This document shows, piece after piece, positions 1 through 12,200 of a DNA stretch of 64,000 nucleotides. The notes beneath the pieces are model-generated. The model made no database searches, had not been told where the DNA came from, and saw only the letters and a program-made list of their open reading frames with translations. Position 1 is the stretch's first letter; every line of letters begins with the position of its first letter. Source of the DNA: Erythroxylum novogranatense (lineage: Eukaryota > Streptophyta > Magnoliopsida > Malpighiales > Erythroxylaceae); assembly GCA_029891385.1 (NCBI GenBank), contig CM057231.1:25203724-25267723 (forward strand). The letters run 5' to 3'. Both the position numbers and the translations under genes were made by a program.

Positions 1-780
1 AACAATTTTGTTGATTGGATCTTGTCAACATGACGACCTTGTCTGGGGTCAATTTACACAAACAACTTGTTGTTCATTGCAATTTTCATGCGTTGCAACT
101 CAATACCTTTAATGATACCTCTACCTTTTTTTCTAATGTCAATATTGGAACTTGTCAAAAAAATAATGATAAGAAAAAACACATTAAACATGTCAATATG
201 TATTTAAGGATAAGTGTAATTATAAGTGGTAAAGATTAACATACTAAAAGATCCCTCAGCACTAGTTAAGGTAGATAGAGGTTGTTATTGACTGACTTTA
301 TTGGTGGATCAAGTCAGTTGTTGTTAGTGGATAGGGTCGGATTGATTTGGGTGTTGTGGGGGAGGAACATCTTTGCTAGTTGCCACCTTCTTTCCCTTGT
401 TTTGTCTAGGTGCTATTATATTAAATATCTATAATGATATTACTAATGATTTCTCAATAATTTTCCAATATAAAATAAAACTAATTAAAATGACAACATA
501 AAGAACTTGTCAATTTTTACCTTAAATCATTTTGGAGCATTTGACAAAACATGACAATTCAAAATCTAAACTGATTGGATCTTTTGCCCACATTTTAGAT
601 CACATTAGAAACATTTTTTTACATAGAAATCAACTATTAGGTTGTAGAATCGCTAATAATAAGTTAATTATTTGATTTAATGGGAAGGCTAATCATAATT
701 TAATTAAAATGGTGGCTTGCCAGTTTTCAAACAATGTAAACAACAATCCCATATAAACAACAACTTTTTTACCTTCAATC
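1..780. other. AT-rich intergenic DNA, nothing recognised
   Basis: Six-frame reading shows only short open stretches starting at non-ATG codons and no protein family I recognise. No terminal repeat or tandem array was seen. Confidence 0.5.
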
Positions 781-1560
781 ATCATGATCAACATCTTGAA
801 AATCATCATCATTAATTACATTATGATTCGACTCTTCATCACTATTATATTCGACCAAAGTATCATCATTGTCAGATAATTCATCCTTAATATAGTCTCC
901 ATTTTTTTTCTATGATAAGATTGGCTTGTACTTCATTCACTTGTACTATATTGGGATCAACATCTCTGTTATGGAATGATGACATATCTTCATCTTCTAT
1001 TCGAATGGCTTCATTATTCAACTCCAATTCAATCTCTTAATATACTTTATCACCATCCTCCCTTATTAGACCATCATCCGTTTTACAAAAATCGAAGAAA
1101 TTTTGATGTTAAAACTTTTGAATAACCTTTCAATTACTGCCTAGTACAGTATTATTGAGGTAGAAAACTTGTTTCACTTGACTTGCAAGGACAAAAGGGT
1201 TATTATCATACCATGTCTTACTAACATTTATGCTAGTAATATTCCCATCCATTCATGTTAATAAGATTAAACCATTTGCACTTAAATGGAGCAACCTTTT
1301 ATCCTTGATGTAATGCAACTCTATTATTTCAGAGATGACATCGTAGAAATTAATAAAATTGTCGTCATGATATCCCTCAACAACAACCCCATAATTTTCG
1401 CTTCTATGTCAACTGTCACAATCTTGTATGTAAAATCTAACTCCCATTAACAATGCAACCTATATATCTTTTTCCACACATATGAGGCCCACGTGCCAAA
1501 GAATACAATGTTGTTGTCAGCTCTTGCCTGTTATGGTTATGTAACTGTATCATCTGTAGG
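781..1560 (-). pseudogene. Decayed CACTA (En/Spm) transposase C-terminal fragment, DUF4216
   Basis: Read on the minus strand, the stretch gives pieces typical of the DUF4216 region that follows the TNP2 transposase in plant CACTA elements: YSLARGP, then NYGVVVEGYHDDNF, then WYDNNPFVLASQVKQVFYLN, followed by an acidic tail. Stop codons and frame changes break it repeatedly. It is a separate, older copy from the transposase at 6686-14202, which carries the comparable motif EPFVLAVQAKQVCYI. No CACTA ends were found next to it, so it is a relic without visible borders. Confidence 0.75.
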
Positions 1561-1664
1561 ATTAAATGAAATTAAAAGTTAATTTAATATTCAAATTGTC
1601 ATAAGTCCATAATATTCCATTAATGTATAACTTACTCAAGTCCTAAACTATGATAGGAACTTAA

Positions 1665-2389
1665 GAGGGTGTTTGTTTTCATTTTTATTTTTGGTATTCT
1701 TTTTTTTTTCAAATTTAGTAAAACAACATGCTTGTTTAAATTTTTACTTTTAGTTTTTGGTTTTGGTTTTGGTTTTGGTTTTTTTTTTCAGTTTTCAAAA
1801 TTATGAAAACCATAAAAGTAGTTTTGTTTCCGCTTCGCTTTTTTTAATAATCTGATTTACTATCATTTAAATATATATTATTTAATTTTAATTTTAATAA
1901 AATTATGAGTAATTTAATTCAAAATTATATATTTAATGATTAAAATTAATTTTCAATAAAATTATTAATAATTTAATTTTATAGTTAAATTATATGTAAT
2001 TAAAATTTAATAATTACTAATAAATATAATTAAATTTAAAATATATACATATTCAAATAAATTTTGATTTAATAATTAGAATATATTTCAAATAAATATT
2101 AATTTACAAATAAAATTATGATTTTAAATTATTTAATTTATTAAAATAACATAATTTTATTAATAATATGTTAATAAATATTAGATAAGAGATTAAATAA
2201 ATTTATTTAATTAAAAATCATTTATCTTTAAGTTTTATCTAATATGTAATTATTATCAGTGATACAAATATAACTACATTAATATTAACAATCAAATAAG
2301 TTTTTGTTTTTGTTTGAACGAAAACAAAAACAAAAATTGAAAACGAAAAAAAAAAAAAAAAAAAAAAAAAAGTAGAATCAAACTACCTC
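1665..2389. repeat. Possible non-autonomous inverted-repeat element (MITE-like)
   Basis: The left edge reads GAGGGTGTTTGTTTTCAT and the right edge, on the other strand, GAGGTAGTTTGATTCTAC. Both are followed by T-rich runs and a TTTTC(A/G)GTTTTCAA block. The interior is almost pure A/T. It includes about four GGTTTT units at 1755-1780 and a run of 26 A at 2346-2371. I could not find a convincing target-site duplication, so both the borders and the class (hAT-like is possible) are inference. Confidence 0.35.
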
Positions 2390-2930
2390 AAAGTTTATGT
2401 CTTTCTTCAACATTATCAATCCTTTTGTTTCAAATGGACTCTTTATGCTCTCTATTTAAAAAAGTAAATAAAGATAAGGAAATATAGATTGAATCGCAAA
2501 ATTGAAATATAAGATTTTGAATCAAAAATAATATACATACTCTATATCAAAATATACTAATGACAATTTCAAAATTGTCTTTAGTTAACTGCACATATTT
2601 GTGCTATTTGGGTAACCTTCACTTTTGATAAGCTTAGGATTAAGTCCATCTTTCCAGAAACAGAAAGGCCTCACCGACTTGGTACTAATCAAACACTGTT
2701 ATGATGTAGTTGGGTTCTTATAGGAAAAGCTCTCAATCACTCGCAAGAAAAGGTTTACCAGTCTAACAGACAACAAATCCTTACCCAAATAGCACAAATC
2801 AAATTCTAAAACAAGAAACTTCTTCCGTCGTCTTTTGGATTTCTTCGATGAAGAGATTTTTGATGTCTACCGTCATCGCCATTTATCTAAGGACCCAACA
2901 GAAACCCATCAAGAGCTAAATTCGACGACG
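2390..2930 (+). promoter_or_regulatory. Upstream region and 5' leader of the NAC gene
   Basis: This is non-coding DNA between the AT-rich repeat and the NAC start codon. A TATTTAAA-like stretch near 2453 could be a TATA box, but I cannot place the transcription start. A short upstream ORF of 23 codons (ATG at 2848, TAA at 2917-2919) ends 11 bases before the NAC ATG, in another frame. If it is in the transcript it could lower translation of the main ORF. Confidence 0.35.
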
Positions 2931-3149
2931 ATGAATAAAAATCCTCTAACACATGTTCCAATTGAGTTCAGTTTTCATCCCAAGGAAGAAGATCTCATTC
3001 GCTGTTATCTTTACAATAAAGTCAATAACAAGCCTTTCCCATGCGAAATTCCTGTAAAGGAGTGCAATTTCTACGGTGACAAAGAACCTTGGGAGCTATG
3101 GGAAGCGCATGGTGGAACCAATTTGAAGCAGAATCCGACCCTATACTTC
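2931..3149 (+). CDS. NAC transcription factor, first part of exon 1 (residues 1-73)
   Basis: This is the N-terminal half of a NAC (NAM/ATAF/CUC) DNA-binding domain, a plant-specific nuclear transcription regulator. The ATG at 2931 is chosen because it lies just before the domain and no in-frame ATG precedes it. NAC subdomain A is seen as VPIEFSFHPKEEDLIRCYL (residues 9-27), then KPFPCEIPVKECNFY and KEPWELW. The reading frame reaches LYF at 3147-3149 and stops being NAC there, because the CACTA element begins at 3150. The domain continues exactly in frame at 17170. The usual family intron after the PWDLP-like segment is not apparent. Family assignment is firm; the target genes and physiological role cannot be read from the sequence. 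Confidence 0.9.
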
Positions 3150-3520
3150 CACTACAAGAAATAAGTGTTTTACCGACAGAAATTACCGTCAATAAACATG
3201 AGATTTCCGTCGGTGAAATTAATCATCGATGGAATATGGTGGAGTGAAAATCGGTCGGTGAACTGCCCGAAGCTAAACTTACTGACCAAATTTTTCCGTC
3301 GCACTTTTACGATGGAATTACCGACCGAAACATTATTGTCTGTATTTATTTTACGACAGAATGGTAATTACTATTCCATCGGAGAAATATTGCTATGGTC
3401 ATTAAGTCCGTCGGTGAGGCGATGTAATCTGCGACGACATTTACCGACGGTATAAGCTACCGTCGGTAAATAAGGGGAACATTTCGGACGGAAATTTGTC
3501 CGTCGGTAATGAGTGATTTT
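3150..3520. repeat. Left terminal and subterminal repeats of CACTA 1
   Basis: After the CACTA terminus the segment holds many direct and inverted copies of a motif around CCGTCGG(T/A), such as TTTCCGTCGGTGAAAT and TTACCGACGG. In CACTA elements subterminal repeats are binding sites for the element-encoded TNPA-type protein. The short open frames that cross this region are products of the repeats, not genes. Confidence 0.85.
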
Positions 3521-3874
3521 TTTTTTTGGTTTTTGTTGTTATAATAATGATTATATTATATATTCACTTTATCAATTTGTGTTGCGCTAGAATAATGAAT
3601 AATGAGAAAATTAGTAATTAAAAAAATATAAAAAAGAAATTAATATAATTATTAAAAATAAGAAATAACAAATCTCTGATGTTTTTTAATTGAAAACACA
3701 TGACAATTTTATAATAATTATTGTCGTAATGATCATGGATGCTCTGAACTGTTTCTCCCCCTCTTTAACATTTCCATCTCCGCCTAAGCTTAGCCATCTC
3801 CTTCGTGATCTTTGTTTATCCTCGCCATCCGCTCCATCTCCGCTCTCATCTTAGTCACCGCTCCATCTCCTCTC
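3521..3874. other. AT-rich spacer and 3' flank of the second CACTA gene
   Basis: This is non-coding AT-rich DNA followed by a repeated CTCCATCTCC-type pyrimidine stretch (3765-3875). I see no ORF of interest. It probably contains the 3' UTR of the minus-strand gene that ends at 3875. Confidence 0.4.
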
Positions 3875-5591
3875 TCATCCTATTTGCTTGCTCCATCCGC
3901 CCAATGACTCTTTGATCTTTGAAACTTGCTGCAGCTCCGCTCTCAGTTGTTCTGTCATCTGCAGACTCATCTCCTCCCTCACCTTAGCTATGTCCTCCAT
4001 ATGCTGGTGATGTTGAGTAATCAGCTGCTCGTTTTGATTAGCCAGCTGCTCGTTTTGATGAGCTATCTGTTCCTTTAATGAGTCCACTGTGGCTCGGAGC
4101 TCCGATACATCATGAGATTGAGAAGGCCGAGCAGATGCTACTGTACTAGAAATGGAAGAGTGCGAATAACAAGCGTTTGCATATGAGCCCAGGCCGAATA
4201 TTCTTCCACGACGGTCCCAACCACCCACGACATCAAGATATGTCTGAGTCTCGTCCACAGGTAGTTCCTCCTGAGATTGTCGCTGGATATTTTCTTGTAT
4301 TTGATCCTATTAGGAAGCAATCTTTACGTTAGTAAATAAGCTATAATTGTTAAAAAATTATTAAAATATGTTAATTTCACTAACATTGACTTCTCGACAT
4401 CGACTGTTGATGAAGGTGACACCATCATGTTTCTTCGTGTGGGTGTGCACAAATACTTGCATAGGTGTAGGCTTCGTGCCCAATGCCTTTTCCTACACGT
4501 ATAACTTAAATTGTCAGATGTTAACTAGTATTTTAAAAAATTTCGCCAAAGTTTCCTTTGTATATATGATATTTGCCCCCTGTTCAACAATGAAAATAAC
4601 TTCACACAGCCATATGGCACCAGACATTTATATCATAATCACATTGTTCAATAAAGCAAAGTAAGATATATGTTAAAATGTCAAGAGAAATTAGATACGT
4701 ACTAGTCTATGTGCATGCTCGTTGTGGGTAATTGATCCTCCCGTATGCATTGCAAGACTCGGCCCCCCCGGCCCTCCACGTCTGTTGGCCGAATTACGCT
4801 CAGATATGGACATTGCCGCAGGTGATGTCCAATATTCGTTCCAATGACTCCAAATTTCCTCCGGAATATAACGCGGTCATGCACCAACCTTGCGTATTTG
4901 ATTAATTAAGTCGCGATAACGTATGCGTGCTTTCTTTTCCCATTGTTTATACATGTTGGCGTCGACACAAGAATCCCAGTAAAATTCTTTCTGAAATTTA
5001 GATGAGTAAGAATAACAAAATGTTAAAATGTTGTATGAACATTATGAATATAAAGCAACGTAACAAGAAAATAACAATGATGTGTACCTCAAACTCTTGA
5101 AAGTATAATTGCTTTGTGGTGTCAGCTAAATTTTTCCAAACATAACCCTCATGTTCAATTCTTTGCTTGAACGAGGAAGTCATATTTCTTGAAATTGGTC
5201 CAGACGGAACCAACCTAACATATCTAGTGATGTTACCCTATGTACATATTGGTAAAAGTAAAAGTTGATAATAAGCAAATTGTTAAGTGCTTTGATATCA
5301 CTTACTGGCCATTGACAATAGAAACAAACTTTCTGCCATCAAGTCCCTCGGCCAGTCGACGGACGCCTCCGCATCCCAGATGCTAGTGTTGGACGATATA
5401 TGCGTTGGGAAAGGGGATGATGTAGGCTGAGAAGCAGTCGGTGATGCCTCAACTGCAACTCCCGGCACCAGAGGTGGAGATGGTGAGTCAGTAGGTGCGG
5501 CTGATTGTGACAAACCACCTTCACTGTAATGTCCCCCGAGCATGGTTCGAAACCTCGGTGGCATGAAGTCACGTTGTCTCTTTGGTCCCAT
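3875..5591 (-). pseudogene. Second CACTA gene, Transposase_24 (Ptta/En/Spm, TNP1-like), split into exons or decayed
   Basis: Minus-strand blocks in order fit the plant transposase family PF03004. ATG at 5591 starts MGPKRQRDFMPPRF, a Pro/Ser-rich N-terminus. Next come NMTSSFKQRIEHEGYVWKNL (5100-5200), KEFYWDSC (about 4990), YIPEEIWSHWNEYWTSP (about 4850-4800), and PTPMQVFVHTHTKKHDGV (about 4480-4430). The last block, 4258-3875, begins MDETQTYLDVVGG and GRIFGLGSYA, followed by a Gln/Glu-rich coiled-coil with repeated HQNEQLANQNEQL, and ends at a TAG codon. The blocks sit in different frames separated by AT-rich gaps, so introns and small lesions cannot be told apart. In CACTA elements this accessory protein is thought to bind the element ends alongside the TNP2-type transposase. 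Confidence 0.75.
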
Positions 5592-5849
5592 TCTTTTCCT
5601 GAAATTCAATTTCCCACAATTCTCTACATGTACAATCTATAATTTGAATGCAATATTCTACACAACACATAGAGGAGAAACTATGACAATATATGAAGGT
5701 TAACAAATTGTTATCAACCATAAATGAACCTTAACAGTAATATAAATATGCAATGTTCACTTTTAATGTGTTACGGATACAACAATAATTGAAAGTGAAG
5801 GCAAAGGGTAAACATGTTTGGTAGTACATAAGCACATCGATCTATTCAT

Positions 5850-6600
5850 TTTTTAGGATTCCATATAACATGGGAGTTGGTAAACGTGAAAGAGTCCCCA
5901 ATGTCTAGGTTCCCGAGAAGGGTTCGCGCACGTTCAAAAGCACCAATTGAAATAGTGATACTCCGTCCAGCGGCATTGCGTTGTTGCTCACATTCTTGCA
6001 ATAACATTGCAGCTATATCTAGATTTGTTGAGGAAACAGTGAATGAGTGCCCAGTCTTAGAATGGTAGACTTCTTCGGTGGATGAACTACTAACAGGAAC
6101 AAATGTACCTAAAACGTAATCAGTGAAGAAATGTTGAAACCGTGATATTAACCAACCATATCAGTAACGAAAACGGTATATTATTGAATACGTGATTGTG
6201 CAGACGAGGTTTGGGGAATAGTAGAGGAGTTGACAATACCCGATCTTCCTATTCCATTATAAGCTGACGTGACATTGCAGTCACCTTTATCGGCATACAT
6301 GTCCTCTTCGAGTTTCAAGGAAGCTTAAACATGTAAGATTGACAATGAAATGAGAATATGTTTGATAACTTTAATAAATGTTATTACAGGTTCAAACCAC
6401 GGAAATAGTCGACGTTCAGATCATACTAAACACCTTCAAGTAACAGATCGGCCATCAAAGGCAAACGTTTGGTACTATATGATGGAGCGAGACTTGAAGT
6501 AGTTCTGCTTCCATGGAATTGGACAATTTTCCCACATTCCTCCCAACGGAAAAAATTGTTGCCGTCTGGAATCAATCGCCATGTCGACATACGTTTCTAA
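5850..6600 (-). other. Unrecognised coding-like blocks between the two CACTA genes
   Basis: On the minus strand, three stretches look like exons: about 6595-6430 (MSTWRLIPDGNNFFRW, then ADLLLEGV), about 6330-6190 (LKLEEDMYADKGDCN, ending QTSSAQSRI) and about 6117-5860 (GTFVPVSSSSTEEV, then ERARTLLGNLDIGDSF). Their edges resemble splice sites, for example TTTCTTTAG before the first. I do not recognise a domain. They may be a further exon set of the Transposase_24 gene or a third gene of the element. Confidence 0.4.
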
Positions 6601-6685
6601 AGAAATGCAATGAAAAACCAAACATAATATAATTAAATAAAAATAATGTGACTATGTAACTTAAATATGCAATTACAAACATAAG

Positions 6686-7393
6686 TCATTCGCTATCATA
6701 ACTTAATGGAAGATTACAATCATCTTCTTCTTCAGATGAATAAGAATCAAATTCTGGCTCCTCGTCAGATCTCAGACTCTCGTCATCCTCTCCAGATGAA
6801 ATATCGGCAAATTCGTTTGATGGATCGTTCAAAGGCTCATTATGGTCATCCGTAACAGATGCATTGATAAATGTGACATCTTCCTGAAACGCCTCACTTT
6901 CAACTGAATGGTCTCCTCGTCTATGTGATTCGTAAACACCTCTAGATTTAACTTTGCAAACTGCTAACCAATCTACCTTATCTCATCGTAAGCTCGAAAA
7001 AGGGATGTAACAAACCTGTTTAGCTTGCACAGCTAAAACGAAAGGTTCAAACTGACGCAATCTTCTTCGGTGATTGATTTCAACTAAATTGTATTGTCTA
7101 TGCACCTTTACTCCAACATTTGGTGTCGGGTCATACCATTCACATTTAAATATCACACATCGTTTGACTGACAAAGCAGGGTATTCAACTTCAAGTATTT
7201 CAAGAATTTTACCATAGTAATCCATCATTTCTCCCTGTATTGAAACCCCACTGTTTATTGTTGACATATTATATCCATGACTTTCTGTATGATATTTGTA
7301 TCCATTAATGAAATAGACCGGATATGATTTAACATATCGTAGAGGTCCCTTCGCAAGATCACAAATCATCTTGTTCTCGATTGGATTGTCCAT
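6686..7393 (-). pseudogene. Transposase segment: DUF4216 and acidic C-terminal tail
   Basis: DUF4216 is seen as SVKRCVIFKCEWYDPTPNVG and EPFVLAVQAKQVCYIPF. A TGA at 6983-6985 interrupts the frame, which otherwise continues as DKVDWLAVCKVKSRGVYESH and an acidic tail DSYSSEEEDDCNL to a stop at 6686-6688. The TGA is consistent with CGA (Arg) changed by one C-to-T step. Confidence 0.8.
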
Positions 7394-8063
7394 TGCCTAA
7401 AAAAATACATTTCGCATCGCAAATAATTTAGTTTCATGACAAACGTAAAATTCAACGTCAAAATATAGTAAAGATTAATTGTAAGTACAAACTTACATAT
7501 CTCTCAAACCACCAAGGGAAGTGTTTCCCCACTTCTTTATTTATATCATCTTCCGTCATACCCGGCATTATCTCCCGTAACACTGTCTCGTACAATCTAA
7601 ATACAGAATGACTAGTTTAAGGGCATGAAGATGACACGAAGGAAACAACAGAAACATTCATGTGCAACTTATTGCACGAAAGGCAACAGCTCTTCACAAT
7701 TCAATACAATATAACCATGTGCAGCTTCGATCTCTTCCTCAGTTAACATTCTTCTTGTCGCACGCCCAGATGTTCGTCCACAATATGAAAATATGGACAA
7801 GAAACTATCAGCATTAGTCGTTCGTCCCCCATCGTCATTACGAGGAACTTTTCTTGCTCTTGTGTTAATATGCGGCTCAAAATAATACCCACAAAACGTA
7901 CTCGCTTCCTCCACTAAATAAGCATTACATATGGAACCTTCAACTCTTGCTTTGTTTTTAACATTTTTTTTCAAGTGATGCAAATACCTACAGGAACAAA
8001 AATGTCTTAGTATAAGACATTTGACAAAGCTTGGCAGTGGTTATTGCAGTGATATTTGTGTAC

Positions 8064-9278
8064 TTACCTCTCAAATGGATACATCCATCGATATTGAACT
8101 GGACTGGCTAGTTTTGCCTCGTGTGCTAAATGCACAGGTAGTTGCTCCATATAGTCAAAGAAACTTGGAGGAAAAATGCCTTCTAATTTACACAAAATTA
8201 TGGGAATTTCATGTTCTAGCTTTTCCATCTCACCAATGTTGATTTCAACGGAGGTTAAGCTTTTAAAAAACAAACTTAACTCTATTACAGCTTCACATAC
8301 CTTCGAAGGTAACAACCCGCGGAATGCAATTGGGATAAGCCTTTGCATAAATACATGAGAATCATGATTTTTCATCCCAAATGATTTGTATTTTCGTAGA
8401 TCCACACACCTCGCCAAGTTGGAAACATATCCATCAAGAAACTTAACAGTTTTCAACCATTCACATATAAGCTCCTTTTGTCTCCTGTCTATAGTGAAAC
8501 ATGCTTTTGGGTATTTACCTGTGCGAAGATCTTTATGTAACTCATTTCTTTTGCAAAAAAGCTGCAAATCAGCTCGTGATTTTGCATTGTCCTTTGTCCT
8601 CCCTTCAATGTTCATTATGGTATTGAACAAGTTGTCAAAGATATTTTTCTCAATGTGCATCACATCTAGATTATGACGAATTAAATTCGTTTTCCAATAT
8701 GACAAATCCCAAAAAATGCTTCGTTTCCGCCAACCAAAGTTCTGACTAATGGTTGAATTAATATCATCAGCCTCTAATTCCGTCACTTTCAACAACCCTA
8801 ATTCTTCTATTTCGTGCAAGACCCCTTCACCGGATGCTATCGGACGAGGATGGGTGTGAACCGTCCGATTTTTTCTAAACTTATATTTATTGCGCCTAAA
8901 CGGATGATCTGCAGGTAGAAATTTCCTGTGATTGTCAAACCAACAAATTTTCCCTCCGTTAGGCGGATAAAACGCATCAGAATCATTGCGACAATAAGGA
9001 CAAGCCAACATCCCAGCGGTTGACCATCCAGATAACATGGCAAAGGCTGGGAAGTCACTAATAGTCCACATCAAAGCTGCTCGCATCACAAAATTCTATT
9101 TCTTAGATACATCATAAGTTTGGACACCATAGTCCCAAAGCAGTTGCAATTCAGATATCAATGGTTGTAAGAACACATCAATTTTTTGCTTCGGATTTGT
9201 GGGCCCTGGGACAATCACCGTCAAGAACATATATGCCTCTTTCATACACATCCACGGAGGCAAATTATAAGGAGTTAT
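8064..9278 (-). pseudogene. Transposase segment: transposase_21 core and start of DUF4218
   Basis: From the LTR insertion point the frame reads TPYNLPPWMCMKEAYMFLTV to a TAG at 9096-9098, then continues in the same frame for 341 residues (NFVMRAALMWTISDFPAFAM onward) to 8064. It contains the CPYC motif, the conserved HNLDVMHIEKNIFDNLFNT segment and the start of DUF4218 (RGLLPSKVCEAVIELSLFF). The TAG stands where the family has Gln or another residue before NF, so a CAG-to-TAG change is likely. Confidence 0.85.
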
Positions 9279-12200
9279 TGTAACACCCCACTCCCGTAAG
9301 ACCCGAACCCGATATTGTTGGTGATATCCGAGTCCGCGTCCCACGAGAGTGACGTACTACATCAGTCGATTTAAAATTCAGTACACACTTTTTATTTTTT
9401 TCTTTTTGGAGCCATTAACTCCGCGTTCACACGGCAAACACAGTAAGTAATGAAAATCCGTGTTCAATAAAACCAGCCGATTATTACAGTTATCCAAGAA
9501 TAATTATAATCACCAATGCAATAAAATATACAATGCCTTGTTATACGATGATTGCGAATACAATTTACTAAAACACTAATGCAGACGCGAATCGATCCCG
9601 ACCTCTAACCTTTACTGTCTACGTGAGACATACTCCGTGTCAACCGGAGTATTCTTCAGACCTGAAAAATAGATGCAAATTTTGGGTGAGTTTTATGAAC
9701 TCGGTGAGAAACCATCATCGATGGTTCACTCAAATCACGCATTACGCCCATGGCGCATAAAGACATATCGTAAATCATCAATTACCAATAAATGGCCAAT
9801 AACAATGTCCAAGAATGTAAAACCATTCACATGAATTCATACCATTATGAAAGAAAGATATGTCACGTATCGCTCATTTGTGCAAATGCAATGCATATGT
9901 GACTCTTTCCGATTATTCAAGATTGCGCCCAAGTGCTCATCGGTGTTCGGTGGGACGCGCTGTGATTTCTCCCTCGGGCTCGTGGGTCGGCCAAGACAAA
10001 GATGAGAGCTCAAGCTCTTATCAAGTAAAAATAGCAACTTGGGGCACGTCCATTATCTGATCATGCAATTATGCATGCAGTACAGTATGCAGTAAATGTA
10101 CAGTGTTTGGCTATAAAGCCCAGTGTATCAGTGAATCCACGATATGGCTATAAAGCCCAAGATATAAAGATGTTCAAAGATAATGGCTATAAAGCCCATC
10201 TATCAATATCAAGATCATTCAAGACAAGAAAATCATATAATACAATCATCCACTTTTATACATGCCAGAAATCATACAATTCACCTTTGCACGTAATTCA
10301 CGTTAAGCATGTACACAACCAGAAATTTGAGAAACCAACTAGGTTACTCACCTATTACTTCGAGCTAATGCCGAAAGCCTCGTGACGTCGGTCAATCGAC
10401 GCCCAATTGGACCTCTATATGAATCGAAAAATTACGAGTCACTAAATATGAAATCGTGCTCATGATGATGAGATATGCATGTTCATGAATTCCGGTCCTA
10501 ATTCAATATTTTTCCATAATAAAATTCTATGAAAATTAGAAATCCATAGGCGCCGACGGGCGCAATTCGGACCTCTATAGGTCCTCAATTAAATAAAAGC
10601 AGTGTTTACATGTTCAATCAATAGGGCTACGCCAAATTCCGCCTAAAATTCCGTTTTCTCATAAAATGAAATTAAATATTCAACGAATCCGATGCCTCTA
10701 GAAGCAGGTCAATCGGACGTCGGACGGGAAAGTAATTGACAAAAGAAGTCAAAACCCTTTTATATGCCAATTAATAATTAATAAAATCCCCTTTCCCCTT
10801 TGTCCTAACACACCAACCCACTTCCAACATTCATAACTTTTTACACACAAGTCAGAACATTATAAATTATATCTCATTGGAAAGCTTATGAAATTCTCTA
10901 CAATTCTCAAGAAGACCATAAAAATCAATTCCAATCCTAAGGGTGTCAAATATCCCATCAAACCTTCTGCCTACTCAATTCCCATTAACACAGGGCAGTA
11001 TCTTGCTAATTCAAGAACTCACTGATTATTCAGTTAAAAATTACCACAAAAATATGGTCAATAATTTCACAATGTCCTCAACAACTTTCATGAACAACCC
11101 AAAATCAAATTCTATTTCTAAGCAAGTCAATTAATTCATTCAATGTTACTGTCCCTGAAATCATTCAATTTGGGCAGTAACCTTACAAGAAGCATAACTT
11201 CCAGTATACAAGTCAATAAAATCAGAACTTTATATCCCTGTAAAGATAACATCATAAACTTCATTTTTCATGAAGCACTCTTCATTCAATTCGATCTCTA
11301 TCAATTTCAAAACTGTTATGGAAGCTACTGTTATGATCAGCCATTCTTAACCTACTGTAGGGTTCATTTTTGAAAAATCATAACTCCCAATTCTGACTTC
11401 TAAAAATTACAAACCATATATCATTTTCAAGGTAATCTCTTCCTCTACAATTCTTCAGAAGCTCACTCACACCAATTCAGTCCACAAAAATTACTAAAAT
11501 TGCTCCCAAACAGAAAGCTCACAAAATCAACACTCTGACTAGTTTTCATCAACATGCCCAAAACCAGTCCATAGAAAACAGTTCATATCTCCCAATATAC
11601 AATTCTAAAAATAGCAAGATCCGTAGAAATGGAAAGATAACTCAATATTCTACAACTTCCATGAAGACCATTTTCCCTAATTCCATCTCAATTAATTCAT
11701 AAAAATCAACAAAACTTAGATGTCATGGTTGCGGTTACTGTTCACAGGCAATGGAACAGTAACTTTCCATTCAAAAATTCACCCTTCTATCATTGAAATT
11801 CAATAACACCTATTTCACACTAAATTGAAGCCAACATCCCAAAGTTTCAGTGGCCACTAACCTTACCTCATTTGCATTTCTACACAATAAGTTATGAATG
11901 AAACAGTAACATCAACTATAATTCCAATTTTCCAGATTTAAGGTTAACCTTAGTTCAATCACTTCCAATGCCTTTTTCACATCACTAGACATCAAAATAA
12001 ATACAAATTAAATATTACTACAGTCATACATATACTAGGGCTAACACTGAAAAATTGGCAGCATTAAATTCCTCAATTCAAATACTCAAATAATTATCCA
12101 TAATCAATTCAAAATCAAACTATATCATTAATTTCCACTCAACATCACCTAGTCTTATACCCATTTCTTCCAACCATATTAGTCATCACTTTAATACCTA

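Noticed and set aside
3875..4258. Coiled-coil ORF as an independent host gene
   Set aside because: GRIFGLGSYA and the Gln-rich coiled coil are typical of the Transposase_24 C-terminus and it lies inside CACTA 1.
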